From Pelagomonas calceolata (lineage: Eukaryota; Sar; Pelagophyceae; Pelagomonadales; Pelagomonadaceae): DNA of 64,000 nt. How positions within the stretch are numbered: position 1 is the stretch's first letter; each line of letters opens with the position of its first letter. The position numbers were made by a program, and so were the translations under genes. The notes below the pieces were generated by a model, which saw only the letters and a list, made by a program, of their open reading frames with translations, was not told the origin of the DNA and did not search any database. The DNA is taken from the NCBI GenBank assembly GCA_918797485.1, contig CAKKNE010000001.1, forward strand, positions 2,232,001 through 2,296,000, given 5' to 3'. This document shows positions 30,559-43,233 of this stretch, one piece after another.

Positions 30559-30618
30559 AGTGTCAAAAAACAAAGTTTAAGTACCGGTAGTGTCAAAAAA
30601 CAAAGTTAGAGCACCGCC
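30559..30618. repeat. 30-bp tandem duplication
   Basis: Two units beginning AGTGTCAAAAAACAAAGTT at 30559 and 30589, exactly 30 bp apart, just downstream of the katanin stop codon. Confidence 0.85.
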
Positions 30619-30628
30619 AAGTACACAA

Positions 30629-33050
<2,422 letters not shown>

Positions 33051-33434
33051 TTGTCGTAATGAAGTGTCTTGTGGTCTACTTCGTGAACTACGGCTGATAG
33101 TGGTGTTTCCCGTTACGGTGCTAGGACTGGTATGTGGCCTTTTCTGTTACGATATTAGTACTAGTGGCGGGTCCCCTGGTAGAGACACATGTGGTTATGA
33201 CACGTACGATACGTATGAAACGACCAAAAACCCGCGTTTGCTAGTGTCTTACCGGCCGCTAGCTTCGTTTTGGCCGCGGCTTGCAATTTTGCCTCATCCA
33301 GCGGCGACAAACGCTGCCAGCAAGCGTTCTCTTGCAAACTGCCTGCTCGCAGCCCGCTGCCAGCGAAGCTCGTGGCCGCGCGGGCGCTCGACGCCGTTCA
33401 AATTCAAAGCGCTTGGCAGAGCGCGGGCGAGAGC
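33051..33434. other. Promoter region of the LamG-JmjC gene
   Basis: Holds blocks also found at 55.62-55.70 kb on the other strand: GTTACGGTGCTAGGACT, then CTAGTGG...CCCCTGG...GAGACAC, then the CTAGTGTC motif. No gene is seen in it. Confidence 0.45.
33241..33263 (+). promoter_or_regulatory. CTAGTGTC-type motif, perfect core
   Basis: CTAGTGTCTTAC, CGGCC, GCTAGC, 171 bp upstream of the LamG-JmjC start and reading toward it. Confidence 0.65.
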
Positions 33435-35513
33435 ATGGCCGAGACCACGCCCAGCTTCCTCGTTGAGCTACCGAAACATGTCCCCGGCTGGGACTCGAGA
33501 GCAAGATCCAGTAGAGAAGGCCGCGCGGTCGCGATCTCGGGACCTAGAAAACAACGAGGCGCGACGCTACGAGGATGTGAACTCAGCGCAGAAGAAGGGT
33601 GTTTATTTGAGGGCGAGAAGGACGCTCTTGTGTTCTATCCACCGCTGGAACTCGCAGCAACGGCCACAATTGCAGTAGAACTCAAGCCGCGAACGCTCAC
33701 AAAAGACGAGCGCTGGCTCGTGGCGACGTTTGGCAAAGGTGTTAAAGGCGAGAGCGCCCACATTTGTATTTTACAGACAGAAGGCCAGCAGCTTTTAGGA
33801 CTGTGGGACGGGGATCAGGAGCAGTGGCACCCGTGCGAACCGGAATGTGACATAGCTCCGAATAATGATAGATTCGTCCGCATCGTGGCCCAGATCGAAC
33901 AATCGCAAACTTCTTACTATGTTGATGGCGTCTTAGTCGGGTGTGCGGCCCACGCGGTGCATGCGCCGATCCTAGGTGCCGGCAACGTGCCCCTATGCGA
34001 TCGACCAAAAGCCTCGTCTAGGAAACAAGTAGTGGGCTGGATGAGGCGGTTGGAGGTGTACAGTGGTTTAGTGTATCCGCAGCACTGCTTCCCGTCCACG
34101 TATCAAAAGCCGAAGCCGGCTCTACTAGCACCGTGCGCGCCGTCGCAGTACGAGACGGGCGCTCCCGTGCAACAGCCGCCGCCGCGTGCGAAAATCCGTC
34201 GTGTGACTGACGACGAGGGCCCGAAGAAGAAGAAGCCGAAGAAGAAGGCGTCAATCGAGCCGCCGCCGCCACCTAGATCATTAGATCCCGCGCAACGCGT
34301 CTGTGCTTCTAGAGTATTAGCCGTCCACGGCGAGGAGGAGGCTTTTCTCGAAGCGGTAAGAGCGGCGCCGCGAGGCCGCCACTTATGGTTAGGCTATGAC
34401 CCGAAGCCACCAGTTGACGCAAAATCGCTCGACGCGTTTTTACGAGCCCGGCCCCATAGAACGGTGTTCAAATTTAGGGGCGAGGACGCTCCTTCTTTTG
34501 GCCTAGGTGCTCTAGGTGCGGAGCTCGAACATGCTGCTCGAAGAGATGGAGGCGCGGCAGCCATGCAGATCCTGCGGGACAAGTCGCAGATGTCGACGCT
34601 CTTCGCGCCGACGGGCGCCGGCGACACGGACTGGAACCATTCTAAAACTTCGATTGAAGTTTCGTTTGATGGGTTCATTCGGTCTGCGGATAAAGCTGAT
34701 CAGTGTCGAAGCAGAAGGGACGTCAAGGGGTTGGATCGAGAAGTCGAGAAGGGTAGTAATGCGCAAAAAGTGACCGAGTGGAAGCCCGCCTTTCTACGAA
34801 GGCAAGGCACTTCACCGGAGAGCACTGGACTACTCCCACCTTGGTTTGAGAGTAGGTCGTGGCTGACAAAACTGAAGAGGTCCGACGCGGAAGTCTTCCG
34901 ACCGAAATTCGCATTGATGCAGGCCGGGGCCTGTACGGAACACCATCGAGATAACTACGGGACTTTAACGTGGATCAAGGTGCTCGGTGGCAGTCAACTC
35001 TTAGCGACTTGGAACATGGCGGATGGCGATAGTACACCGGAGTTATCGGACAACCAGGAAGAGCACGACGAAGACTTTCCTTGGTCTACCTTTGCCCAAT
35101 TACCTTCTGCGCGATTGGTCTTCCTAGATGTTGGGGACGTCTTTTTTATGCGTCCCGGAGTTTATCATCGAGTGTTCACTCTATCGGCCAAAGTACAATT
35201 GTTCGGGGAATTCGTCGGTGCTGCTACGTTCGTGGAAAGTCTCAAATCTGCAAAGGCCGACCGGGAACGGCCCCACTGCCTGAAGGCCTGCGATTCTAGA
35301 ATTACGATGACGTCACTATTTCTCGCGGGCCTCGCTGCGGAACTAGGCGAGGTCGACGAGGGGCCCCTTCAGCAGGCTTTGGCGTTGGGCGGTCTCGAGG
35401 CCTTGCGGGCCATCAGGACCTTGCCGGACAAGTACTTGGACCGGTGCTCGCGCTGTCTAGGCTTCGACGCGGACGCGGCGTGCCAACAGCTGCTGGCGTG
35501 CCCGGGGCTGTGA
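33435..35513 (+). CDS. LamG-like plus JmjC-like Fe(II)/2-oxoglutarate oxygenase
   Basis: 692 aa, one exon. Residues 1-225 form a concanavalin/LamG-like sheet (FVRIVAQIEQSQTSYYVDGV). A basic nuclear signal (KKKKPKKK) follows. The C-terminal domain is cupin-like: EHHRDNYGTLTWIKVLGGSQ gives H504-x-D506, and LDVGDVFFMRPGVYHRVF gives H578, together the facial Fe(II) triad of JmjC/FIH-type hydroxylases. The co-substrate lysine or arginine is not obvious. Likely substrate: protein side chain, possibly histone. The start at 33435 is the first ATG giving this domain order. Confidence 0.7.
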   Translation: MAETTPSFLVELPKHVPGWDSRARSSREGRAVAISGPRKQRGATLRGCELSAEEGCLFEGEKDALVFYPPLELAATATIAVELKPRTLTKDERWLVATFGKGVKGESAHICILQTEGQQLLGLWDGDQEQWHPCEPECDIAPNNDRFVRIVAQIEQSQTSYYVDGVLVGCAAHAVHAPILGAGNVPLCDRPKASSRKQVVGWMRRLEVYSGLVYPQHCFPSTYQKPKPALLAPCAPSQYETGAPVQQPPPRAKIRRVTDDEGPKKKKPKKKASIEPPPPPRSLDPAQRVCASRVLAVHGEEEAFLEAVRAAPRGRHLWLGYDPKPPVDAKSLDAFLRARPHRTVFKFRGEDAPSFGLGALGAELEHAARRDGGAAAMQILRDKSQMSTLFAPTGAGDTDWNHSKTSIEVSFDGFIRSADKADQCRSRRDVKGLDREVEKGSNAQKVTEWKPAFLRRQGTSPESTGLLPPWFESRSWLTKLKRSDAEVFRPKFALMQAGACTEHHRDNYGTLTWIKVLGGSQLLATWNMADGDSTPELSDNQEEHDEDFPWSTFAQLPSARLVFLDVGDVFFMRPGVYHRVFTLSAKVQLFGEFVGAATFVESLKSAKADRERPHCLKACDSRITMTSLFLAGLAAELGEVDEGPLQQALALGGLEALRAIRTLPDKYLDRCSRCLGFDADAACQQLLACPGL

Positions 35514-35541
35514 GTAGGGAGTTCTTATATTAATTTACTCG

Positions 35542-36828
35542 CTAGAGCTTCCGCAAACCCTCGCGAATGTGGTCCTGGACCATAACCATCGCTTGCTTTA
35601 ACGCGATCCCGCCGTAGCCACCGCCCTGCTTTGCAAACGTGCGCTCGTGACCCTCGGGTTCGCCCACCGCCTTGCGGTCCAGACCAATTCTGGTTAGTAC
35701 CTTCATCCGGCAGTGAAGTTCGAGCGTGAGGGCATTGCCCTCGGGGCCGAGCTCGATACTGAGATACCGCCCCGTTACCGAACAGAACGAACAATAGCCT
35801 CGAGCATGCGGAGACCACATCTTTTGTTCCTGAGAGAGGAACCACCTTTGAAGGTAACCGAATCTAGGCTCGCTCTGCGAGATCAAATAATAGCGAAGGT
35901 AGTGCCTCGGAGTCGCTAGCTCCGACTCGAGGGCCTGGCGTAGAGATCGACACCTCGCCCCAATGCTTTTACGTGTAATGAGACGTGCGAGTCTAGCGCA
36001 GATGAACGCGCTGCGGTCTTCATACAAGTCTGATTCTAAAAACCCCGGCCGGTAAGGTATCCTTCGGCCAGTGCTGGGCACGACGTCGCCAAAACGACTA
36101 CGTTGTGCCACATTTTTTAGACTTGCGAACGTGTAGACCAGCGGCGTGCACCCGTGATCGCAGGTGGCATGCACGTCTGCGCCGCTTTTGATGAGGAGCC
36201 GCGCGAGCGCCTCCGTGTCGTCGAACCCCTGACTTGCCAGTTCTGGAAGTACCATAAGCGCGGTCTTTCCGTCCATGGGCGCGGTCCTCGCGTAATCTGG
36301 ATCGACGCCGTACGCGAGGAACGCCCGAGCGAGCCGCAGCGTGGCACCCTCATCGGAATAATCGACGGAATTGGACAAGACTCGGCAATTTCGGAATCCT
36401 GGGTTAAAGAGGAAAACAAAGGCTTCGCCTATCGGATCAAATGGAAGGGGAATAAGAGGGATAGTACTCGAGAGAGTACTTGAGCGGTCACGGAGATACC
36501 TTTCGCTTCTAAGTATCTGCTCGGCCTCGCCTCGCGTCATGCCGAATAGGTCCCGCTCAGTCTGCTCAACCTCGGCCTGCAGCGCGTGCCGGAGCGACGC
36601 GCTGCTGCCGGCGGCGACGATGAGCTCGTGGGCGCTATCCGGTCGCACGAAAACACAGATTCGCCGCCATAAATCATCCGGTAAGCCCGCGAGCGAGGCC
36701 GAGGCGACGCCCTCGTCCTCCACGCGTAAGTCTGCTATAGCACAGATCGACCCTGCATCTCGATATTTCGCTCGATACGCGTCTGCAGGCGATCGATGCC
36801 GCGCGCGATAGGCGTCCGCCGGTCGCAT
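35542..36828 (-). CDS. F-box-like and ankyrin-like protein
   Basis: 428 aa from MRPADAYRARHR. The N-terminus has a short tandem repeat (DAYRARHRSPA, DAYRAKYRDA). LAGLPDDLWRRICVFV fits an F-box. Ankyrin-type helices follow: FLAYGVDPDYARTAPMDGKT and ARLLIKSGADVHATCDHGC. The rest is a helical domain without recognised family. F-box proteins recruit substrates to SCF ubiquitin ligases; that role is inference. A perfect CTAGTGTC motif lies 56 bp upstream. Confidence 0.65.
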   Translation of the reverse strand: MRPADAYRARHRSPADAYRAKYRDAGSICAIADLRVEDEGVASASLAGLPDDLWRRICVFVRPDSAHELIVAAGSSASLRHALQAEVEQTERDLFGMTRGEAEQILRSERYLRDRSSTLSSTIPLIPLPFDPIGEAFVFLFNPGFRNCRVLSNSVDYSDEGATLRLARAFLAYGVDPDYARTAPMDGKTALMVLPELASQGFDDTEALARLLIKSGADVHATCDHGCTPLVYTFASLKNVAQRSRFGDVVPSTGRRIPYRPGFLESDLYEDRSAFICARLARLITRKSIGARCRSLRQALESELATPRHYLRYYLISQSEPRFGYLQRWFLSQEQKMWSPHARGYCSFCSVTGRYLSIELGPEGNALTLELHCRMKVLTRIGLDRKAVGEPEGHERTFAKQGGGYGGIALKQAMVMVQDHIREGLRKL

Positions 36829-36884
36829 GATACACAATTATGGTGGTTGGGCCTAGTAATCACGCCCAAAAAAAGTATGCGCGA

Positions 36885-36905
36885 GCTAGCGCCGTAAGAC
36901 ACTAG
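36885..36905 (-). promoter_or_regulatory. CTAGTGTC-type motif, perfect core
   Basis: Minus strand: CTAGTGTCTTAC, GGC, GCTAGC, 56 bp upstream of the F-box/ankyrin gene start and reading toward it. Confidence 0.65.
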
Positions 36906-37083
36906 TAAGCCAGGCAAGCTCGACGCGCAAGCGCACGCCAGCGTCGCGCTCACGTGCCATATAGGCCACCAGTGCCACGTATCGCAGCAGTCCGCTGGTA
37001 CGCGTGGTTCCGCCGAGCTATTTCGTTTCGCATTGGTTAGAACAGCACTGTACACAAGGCAAGCGCAGGACGCCATCGCAGCG

Positions 37084-38913
37084 ATGGCCACGAAGCGCCC
37101 GCGCGCCGAGGAAGAAAAGGTCTGGGACGCCTTCCAGAACTGCTGGACGATAAATGGCGAGCCCGTCGACGATGCCAACGAGAGCGACGGCGAGGAGTTT
37201 GTCTCCCTCAAAGAACGACGCGCGTTAAAGGAGGAGCGCCTCCGTAAACAAAGGAAGCGGCCCGCTGCGGAAGAAGAAGAGGCACCAGAACCAGCACCGG
37301 CGCCGGAACCGCAGCAGCAGCGCGCGTTGGTCGACGAGGCCGAAGATTTAAGAAGACAGCAACAAGGCATGGACAAGGAGAAGACGAAGCGCGCGGAAGA
37401 GGAGGCGCGCATGCTGAGGGAAGCAGCTAGAGTGGGCACGAACGCGCTGAAGAGCGCCCGAGAAATTGCGGACGACACGCAGTTCGGCCGCTCGTTACCG
37501 ACGGACTGGCGGCCTCTCGATAAACCGCTGGACGACGAACAAGCTGCGGCCTTGCGGAAGAAGTGGTGCATTTTATGCGATGGGAATCAAGTGCCGCCTC
37601 CAATCAAGTCGTTCGAGGGCATGGGCCTACCTCGCGATTTGTTGAGTGCGCTCCGCGAGAAGAACATCCGAAGGCCGACGCCCATCCAGGTGCAAGGGTT
37701 ACCCGTCGCTCTGTCGGGCCGGGACATGATCGGCATCGCGTTTACTGGGTCTGGGAAAACCGTTGCATTCTCGATACCTCTGATAATAAGGTCGCTGGAG
37801 CGGGAGCGGAAACGGCCCCTACGGTCGGGAGAAGGGCCCGTTGGGGTTGTGTTGTGTCCGTCTCGGGAGTTGGCCCGACAGACCCATGAGGTCGTGTCAT
37901 TTTTCATGGACCGACTCGATCGAACGCCTCTCAGAAGCACGTGCGCCATTGGTGGGGAGCCGAAGCAGCAGCAGCTGGATGTTGTGCGACGACGAGGTGT
38001 GCATGCCGTCGTGGCCACTCCTGGAAGGTTTCGAGATTTTCTGGATAGTAGAGCGATAAACCTCCAGAGTTGTGTGTACATGTGCCTCGACGAGGGCGAT
38101 CGGATGTTGGATCTAGGATTTGATGAAGAGGTCCACCGCATCATGAACCACTTTTCTAAGCAGAGACAAACTCTGTTATTTTCCGCGACGATGCCGAAGA
38201 AATTTCAGGACTTCGCGAGAGGCGCTCTCGTTGACTCGATCACCGTGAACGTGTCGAGAGCGGGTGCGGCGAACCTGGACGTGATTCAGGAGGTCGAGTA
38301 CGTCAAGCTAGAGGCGAGAATTGTTTATTTGCTAGAATGCTTGCAAAAGACCGCGCCGCCCGTCGTCGTCTTTTGTGAAAGAAAAGGCGACGTCGACGAC
38401 GTGCATGAGTACTTACTGCTGAAGGGGGTCGAAGCTGTCTCAATACATGGTGGGAAAGATCAAGAAGAAAGAAATGACGCTATACGACGGTTCAAGGACG
38501 GTTCGAAGGATGTCCTCGTAGCTACCGACGTCGCCGCCAAAGGCCTAGATTTCCCGGACATCCAGCACGTGATTAATTTCGACATGCCGTCGGAAATTGA
38601 GAATTACGTCCACAGAATTGGGAGGACCGGTAGGTGTGGGAAGACGGGCGTGGCCACGACGTTCATCAACAAGACCGTGGAGCCCTCCGCTCTCCTAGAT
38701 CTGAAGCACTTGTTAGTTGAGGCCAAACAGCGCGTGCCGCCCGTGTTACAGGTTTTGGATGAACCGGAAGAGCGCGGCGAGGGGTGTGCTTTCTGCGGCG
38801 GGCTGGGGCACACGATCTTGGACTGCCCGAAGCGCGACAAAGATGCTCGTAGATTGAATGCCAACAGAAGGGACATGCTGAGCGGCACGGGCGGGCCGGG
38901 GGGGGACTGGTGA
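37084..38913 (+). CDS. DDX41: DDX41/Abstrakt-type DEAD-box RNA helicase with DEGD motif II
   Basis: 609 aa; human DDX41 has 622. The Q motif region RRPTPIQVQGLPVALSGRDM and motif I FTGSGKT are as in DDX41. Motif II reads CLDEGDRMLD, so the Ala of DEAD is Gly (residues 336-339). Motif III SATMP and motif VI HRIGRTGR are intact. The C-terminal zinc knuckle (CAFCGGLGHTILDCPK) is the DDX41 signature. The family works in spliceosomes and nucleic-acid sensing. The coiled N-terminus is acidic/basic. Start chosen at the first ATG leading into MATKRPRAEEE. Confidence 0.92.
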   Translation: MATKRPRAEEEKVWDAFQNCWTINGEPVDDANESDGEEFVSLKERRALKEERLRKQRKRPAAEEEEAPEPAPAPEPQQQRALVDEAEDLRRQQQGMDKEKTKRAEEEARMLREAARVGTNALKSAREIADDTQFGRSLPTDWRPLDKPLDDEQAAALRKKWCILCDGNQVPPPIKSFEGMGLPRDLLSALREKNIRRPTPIQVQGLPVALSGRDMIGIAFTGSGKTVAFSIPLIIRSLERERKRPLRSGEGPVGVVLCPSRELARQTHEVVSFFMDRLDRTPLRSTCAIGGEPKQQQLDVVRRRGVHAVVATPGRFRDFLDSRAINLQSCVYMCLDEGDRMLDLGFDEEVHRIMNHFSKQRQTLLFSATMPKKFQDFARGALVDSITVNVSRAGAANLDVIQEVEYVKLEARIVYLLECLQKTAPPVVVFCERKGDVDDVHEYLLLKGVEAVSIHGGKDQEERNDAIRRFKDGSKDVLVATDVAAKGLDFPDIQHVINFDMPSEIENYVHRIGRTGRCGKTGVATTFINKTVEPSALLDLKHLLVEAKQRVPPVLQVLDEPEERGEGCAFCGGLGHTILDCPKRDKDARRLNANRRDMLSGTGGPGGDW

Positions 38914-39238
38914 CCTAAGTTGTGGCATCGGATTGGTGTGTCGCCGATTGATCGGATTGGTGAGTGGGCGGCCGCGTCGTCGTCGGGGCGGCCGGGGCTG
39001 CCCGACGCGGGGAGCCTGGTATCCTTATTTGGAATAGTAGTGCGCGAAAGGAGGCATCCTTGCGGCGGCCGCGCGCGCGCCGATTCCCGCCTCAACTTTC
39101 TGGTCTCGCGGGAGCGCCGGGGCAGATAGGGCTGCTTTCTACGTAAGCTGCCGGGAGGGCCGCTTTGAGCGCAATTCGGGCATAACCCCACTCTGAACGC
39201 CTTGCCCCGCGCCGCGGGCAGCCGAGAATCCACGCATC
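38914..39238. other. Intergenic region
   Basis: Between DDX41 and the receptor-PARP gene, both on the plus strand. No gene, repeat or clear promoter motif is seen. Confidence 0.4.
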
Positions 39239-42200
39239 ATGGGGACCTCACTGCTCCTGCTGCCGCTCCTCATCGGGGCAGCCAGCGCGGACGTCAATGT
39301 ACGCTTCACGGAGGGCTTTGGCCACCCGGAGACCAACACCTGGGATAGCAGCTGCCGCGGCGGCGCGTACCGCGCAGCCGCGCTCACCAAAGCGGCGGGC
39401 CTGCGCATCGACGGTGGGGGCGTCGCCTACCAATGCGGCTCTGACACAGCTTGCGCGCAAGTCTTCGCCTCGATGGGCTACGACGGCTGGGCGCTCAACG
39501 CCGACGACCTCGCGTCGGGGTCGCTGGACACCTTCATCACCAACGTTGGCAGCAAGCCGGTGTTGTCGAACTACGCCTCGAGCTATACCTCGACATTCGC
39601 GAACATCGGCGGCGCCGTGCTGCTGGCGGTAGCGGATGGCGGCACGACCAAGTACCGCCAGGCCGTCGCCGTCGCGCTCACCGAGGCGCGGAACGCCGGC
39701 ATCGACTTCGACACCACGCCGGTCATTCTCCTGGTGAGCGGCATCTCGACCGTCGACATCGACGACCTCGGCGGGATCAACGCCGCGGACGCCGTGGAGA
39801 AGCTCGCCATGGAGACAGCGGACGTCGACCTCGTCATCGCGACGGGCATCTCCGGCCTGTCCACGAGCAGCTACGGGGAGGGCACCAACTGGGCGGGAGA
39901 AAGGGTCTACCTGGTCGGCTCCGACGCCTCGACGACCGTCCAGACGATGGCGCTCGGCTTCAACGACGGGACCGGCGCACCGTCGTCGATGGACAGAGAT
40001 GACGAGCCTTGCAGTGAGAGCAACTATGACGAGTTCATTTATAAAATGATCTACGGCAACGTCGACACCGTGCAGATCGGCATGCTCTGCGACACGGGCG
40101 CCGCCGGGCGCGAGGAGTGCGACGCGGGGCGGGCGGCGTTCGAGGCGATCAATAACAAGAACGACGGCATCTTCGACGACGTGCTGACATCGACGAAGCT
40201 AGAGGTGACGGTTGCGTCTTTTGACGGCAACAACTGCGGGCTCGGCGCCTCGGCGCGGGAGGCGTGGCGGACCGACCTCGCCGCGGCCAATCCGGTCGCG
40301 GTCGTCGGGCCCGGCGGTACGACGTGCGTGAAATCGGTCGCATCGAACTCTAACCGCCAGACTCTGGCAAGCTACGGTCTCCGGGATGACGCGGTCGTCA
40401 TCTCCGAGTCGTCGACGGCCACGGTCGCCAGCGACCGGTCCATCTACCCCAACCTGGCGCGCCTCGTGAGCACCGAGGACACGGTCAGCCAGGGGGTGTT
40501 GGCCGCATTTCAGAAATACGGCTGGACTCGCCTCGCCATCGTGTACGACGCCACCGACGAGTGGGCCGCGGACACCGCGAGGGTAGTGAGCGAAAACCTC
40601 GGCGCCGCGGGCATCGCCACCCTGGGCGACAAGTGCGTGTCGCGGTCGTGCGCGACATCGGAAAGCAAGTCGGATCACAGGGGTCCCAAGAAGAGCATAC
40701 GATTCGACAAAGCGGACCCCCACTGGGGCAACACCCTCATATCCACGGACGTGGCCGACTCAATTCTCGACGAACTGGTCGCACTCGACGCCAAGATCAT
40801 CTACCTCATGATCCAGCCCTCCGACACCAAGGTGCTCTTCGAGCGGATCTATCAAACAAAGAAGTGCTATGGGGCCGGGCACGCCTATTTTACCGGGTGG
40901 CCCTCGGACCAAATGTTTTTGAACGACGACGGAAAGGCGAGCACGGACGCCGCCTACGGCGCCGTGGGGCTGCTGACCGTCAAGGAGCGCCAGGACACGT
41001 CCGGTAGCGTCGCACAGGCCTTGATCGCCGCCCGCGAGGGCAGCATGGACGAGACCGTGTGCGCGCAGAACGACTATGTCAACGACGGCAGGTACTGCGA
41101 CGTCGACGGGGACGCCTCCACGCTGGGCGGCGGCTACGGCCCGTTCGTGGTCGACTCCGTGATCACGCTGGCGAAGGCGCTCGACTCGCTCAGCAGCAGC
41201 TCCGACCGCCAGAACCCGGAAAAGATCTACGAGGCGATTGGGGACGTCGGGAGGGCGGGTTTCGAGGCCTATTCGGGCACCGTGGTTCTGAACACCTACA
41301 AGGAGCGCGTGGGCTCCATGGCGATCAGAAATTACCAGCTCGAGGAGAAGGCGATCGAAAACGAGGAAAGGCGCCTCGCCGTGGATCTGACGTCGACTTC
41401 CCTGGCCGACAAGGTCGTCGCCAACATCGTGGGCGGCCAGTGGGTGCCGGAAGCCGGCATGTCGATCATCTTCCCGGGCGGCACGACGAAGGTGCCTCTG
41501 GACCGCACGCCCGAAAGCGACGACGGCAAGGGCAAGGTCGACATGGGCCTTATCTTAGGCTTAATCTTCGGCCTCTTCCTCCCGATCCTCCTCTGCATCG
41601 GCGTCGGCTTCTACCTCTACCGCCGGAAGAAGATCGAGAAATCCCGCAAACAAAAAGCGACGATCCAGCAGGCCCAGGACGAGCTCCAGGCCTTCAAGGA
41701 GAGCGTCGTGAACATGAGGGTTGTGGTCGAGGCGGCGGCGCCCGGGGGTAGCGCCGCGGAAAATGCGCCGCCGGCCGCGCCCGCCAAGTGGTACTGGGAG
41801 GAGAGCGTCGCGCGGCTGACGGCGCACGCCGTCGTCAAGCCGCCCCACTGGATCCCTTATGATGATCAAACCTCGGCCCAGCTCGAGGCGGCGAGGGCCA
41901 AAGCTTCGGTCGGCGGCTCGCCGGTCGTGCCCCTGTCGGCCGCGTACCACGCGAACGTCCTCGAGATGAAGCAGACGAACGTGCGTACCGGCTTCTCGCG
42001 GGCGCTTCTGCGGGACGCGCCGCCGCCTCCCAAATCTTCGTCGTGGTTTGGTTCCAGGGACGCACCTCCTCCGCCTCCCCCATTACCCGCGGACATCGAC
42101 GCCGACGAGCGCACTTGTTTGGTCTGCGACGTGGGTGCTATCTTACAACTGGCCAAACAACGGGACGACGGCTGGGCCTTCGGAAGCGTCGTCCTCGCGG

Positions 42201-43140
42201 CCGACGGCGCGCTGAGCACGGACCCGGGCTACGGCTGGAACCGCAACCAGGGCTGGTTCCAGATGGAGAAGACCGACGTGCCGACCGCGGACCAGTTAGC
42301 CGAGTTGCAGAAAGTACTGGGCGGAAGCGGCGGCACCGACGCTCTAGCCACGCCAAAGTACTGGGACGAAGTCAAGGACCCCACCGTCGTCGAGTACTTT
42401 AGATTAGATCCTAGGTCGCCGGCGACGCGCGACGAGTACACGAGGTGTGTGGACGCCTTCATGCTCACGCTCGATCGCTCGAAGTTCCGCATCCACTCCG
42501 TCGACCGCGTCCAGAACATCAGTCTGTGGCAGTCCTACGCCGTGAAGAAGGCCGCGACCTGTTCTCGTGAAGATGATCCTGATAAGGCGGCGCGGAAGTA
42601 TGTTCGAGCTTGGTTGTTTCACGGCTGCCCGAGTGACGTCGTTCCCAAGATCCTGCAGCAGGGTTTTAATCGTAGTTTCTGCGGCAAGAACGCGACGCTC
42701 TACGGCAAGGGCGTGTACTTCGCGCGCGACGCGTCGTACTCGACCTTTCCATTGTATTGCGCGCCCGACGCCCAGGGCGTGCAGACCATTTTCTTGGTGC
42801 GCGCCGTCGTCGGCCAGTGGTCCAAGGGCGTCAAGGACGCGCTCACGCCCGACGTCCGCGACGCGGCGCGCAACATCCTGTACGACTGCACGGTCGACAA
42901 CGTCAGGGACCCCTCCATCTTCGTCACGTACCACGACGCCCAGGCGTACCCCGAGTACATGATCAAGTTCTCGCAGACGACGCAGCACACCGGCCACCCC
43001 AAGGCCGGCCTGCCGGCGCACCGCCCCTACCGGTGTGGAAATCAAATTTACGGCGCGTTCGCTCGTTCTTCGCACCCGACTCACTGGTCGATTTCCACGC
43101 AGGCCTCTACCGGCCCAACCTGGTCGAGGGCATCGAGTAG
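39239..43140 (+). CDS. Transmembrane receptor-PARP: ligand-binding ectodomain, WWE, SH3-like and mono-ART
   Basis: Two exons (39239-43022, 43103-43140), 1273 aa. A signal peptide (MGTSLLLLPLLIGAASA) is followed by a 5'-nucleotidase-like domain to about residue 260; its GNHE-type metal motif reads LNADD, so it is probably inactive. Residues about 280-740 resemble the type-1 periplasmic/ANF receptor ligand domain. A membrane helix spans about 769-797 (LILGLIFGLFLPILLCIGVG). Inside lie a WWE domain (about 849-925, KWYWEESV), an SH3-like domain (about 952-1015, DDGWAFG and GWFQM) and a PARP catalytic domain (about 1053-1245). His1128 (LFHG) and Tyr1160 (GKGVYFA) are present; the third position is Ile1227 (DPSIFV), as in mono-ADP-ribosylating PARPs. 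WWE domains bind ADP-ribose units. Sensor-to-ART signalling is inference. Confidence 0.85.
43023..43102 (+). mobile_element. Introner with GC donor in the receptor-PARP gene
   Basis: GCCCCTAC precedes CGGTGTGGAAATCAAATTTA and the 3' end GGTCGATTTCCACGCAG is followed by GCCTCTAC, a 7/8 target duplication. Using the GC of the duplication as donor gives AHR-LYRPNLVEGIE, restoring the empty site. A GT four bases into the element (43035) would also keep frame, with C in place of the L after AHRPYR. Confidence 0.78.
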
Positions 43141-43233
43141 GGCGCCCTATCCTACGCACAAATTCGCCTCCCCCTGCCCCCTCCCCCTTTCACACCGCGA
43201 GCTACTCACAGAACACACTCCCTTTCGCGACAC

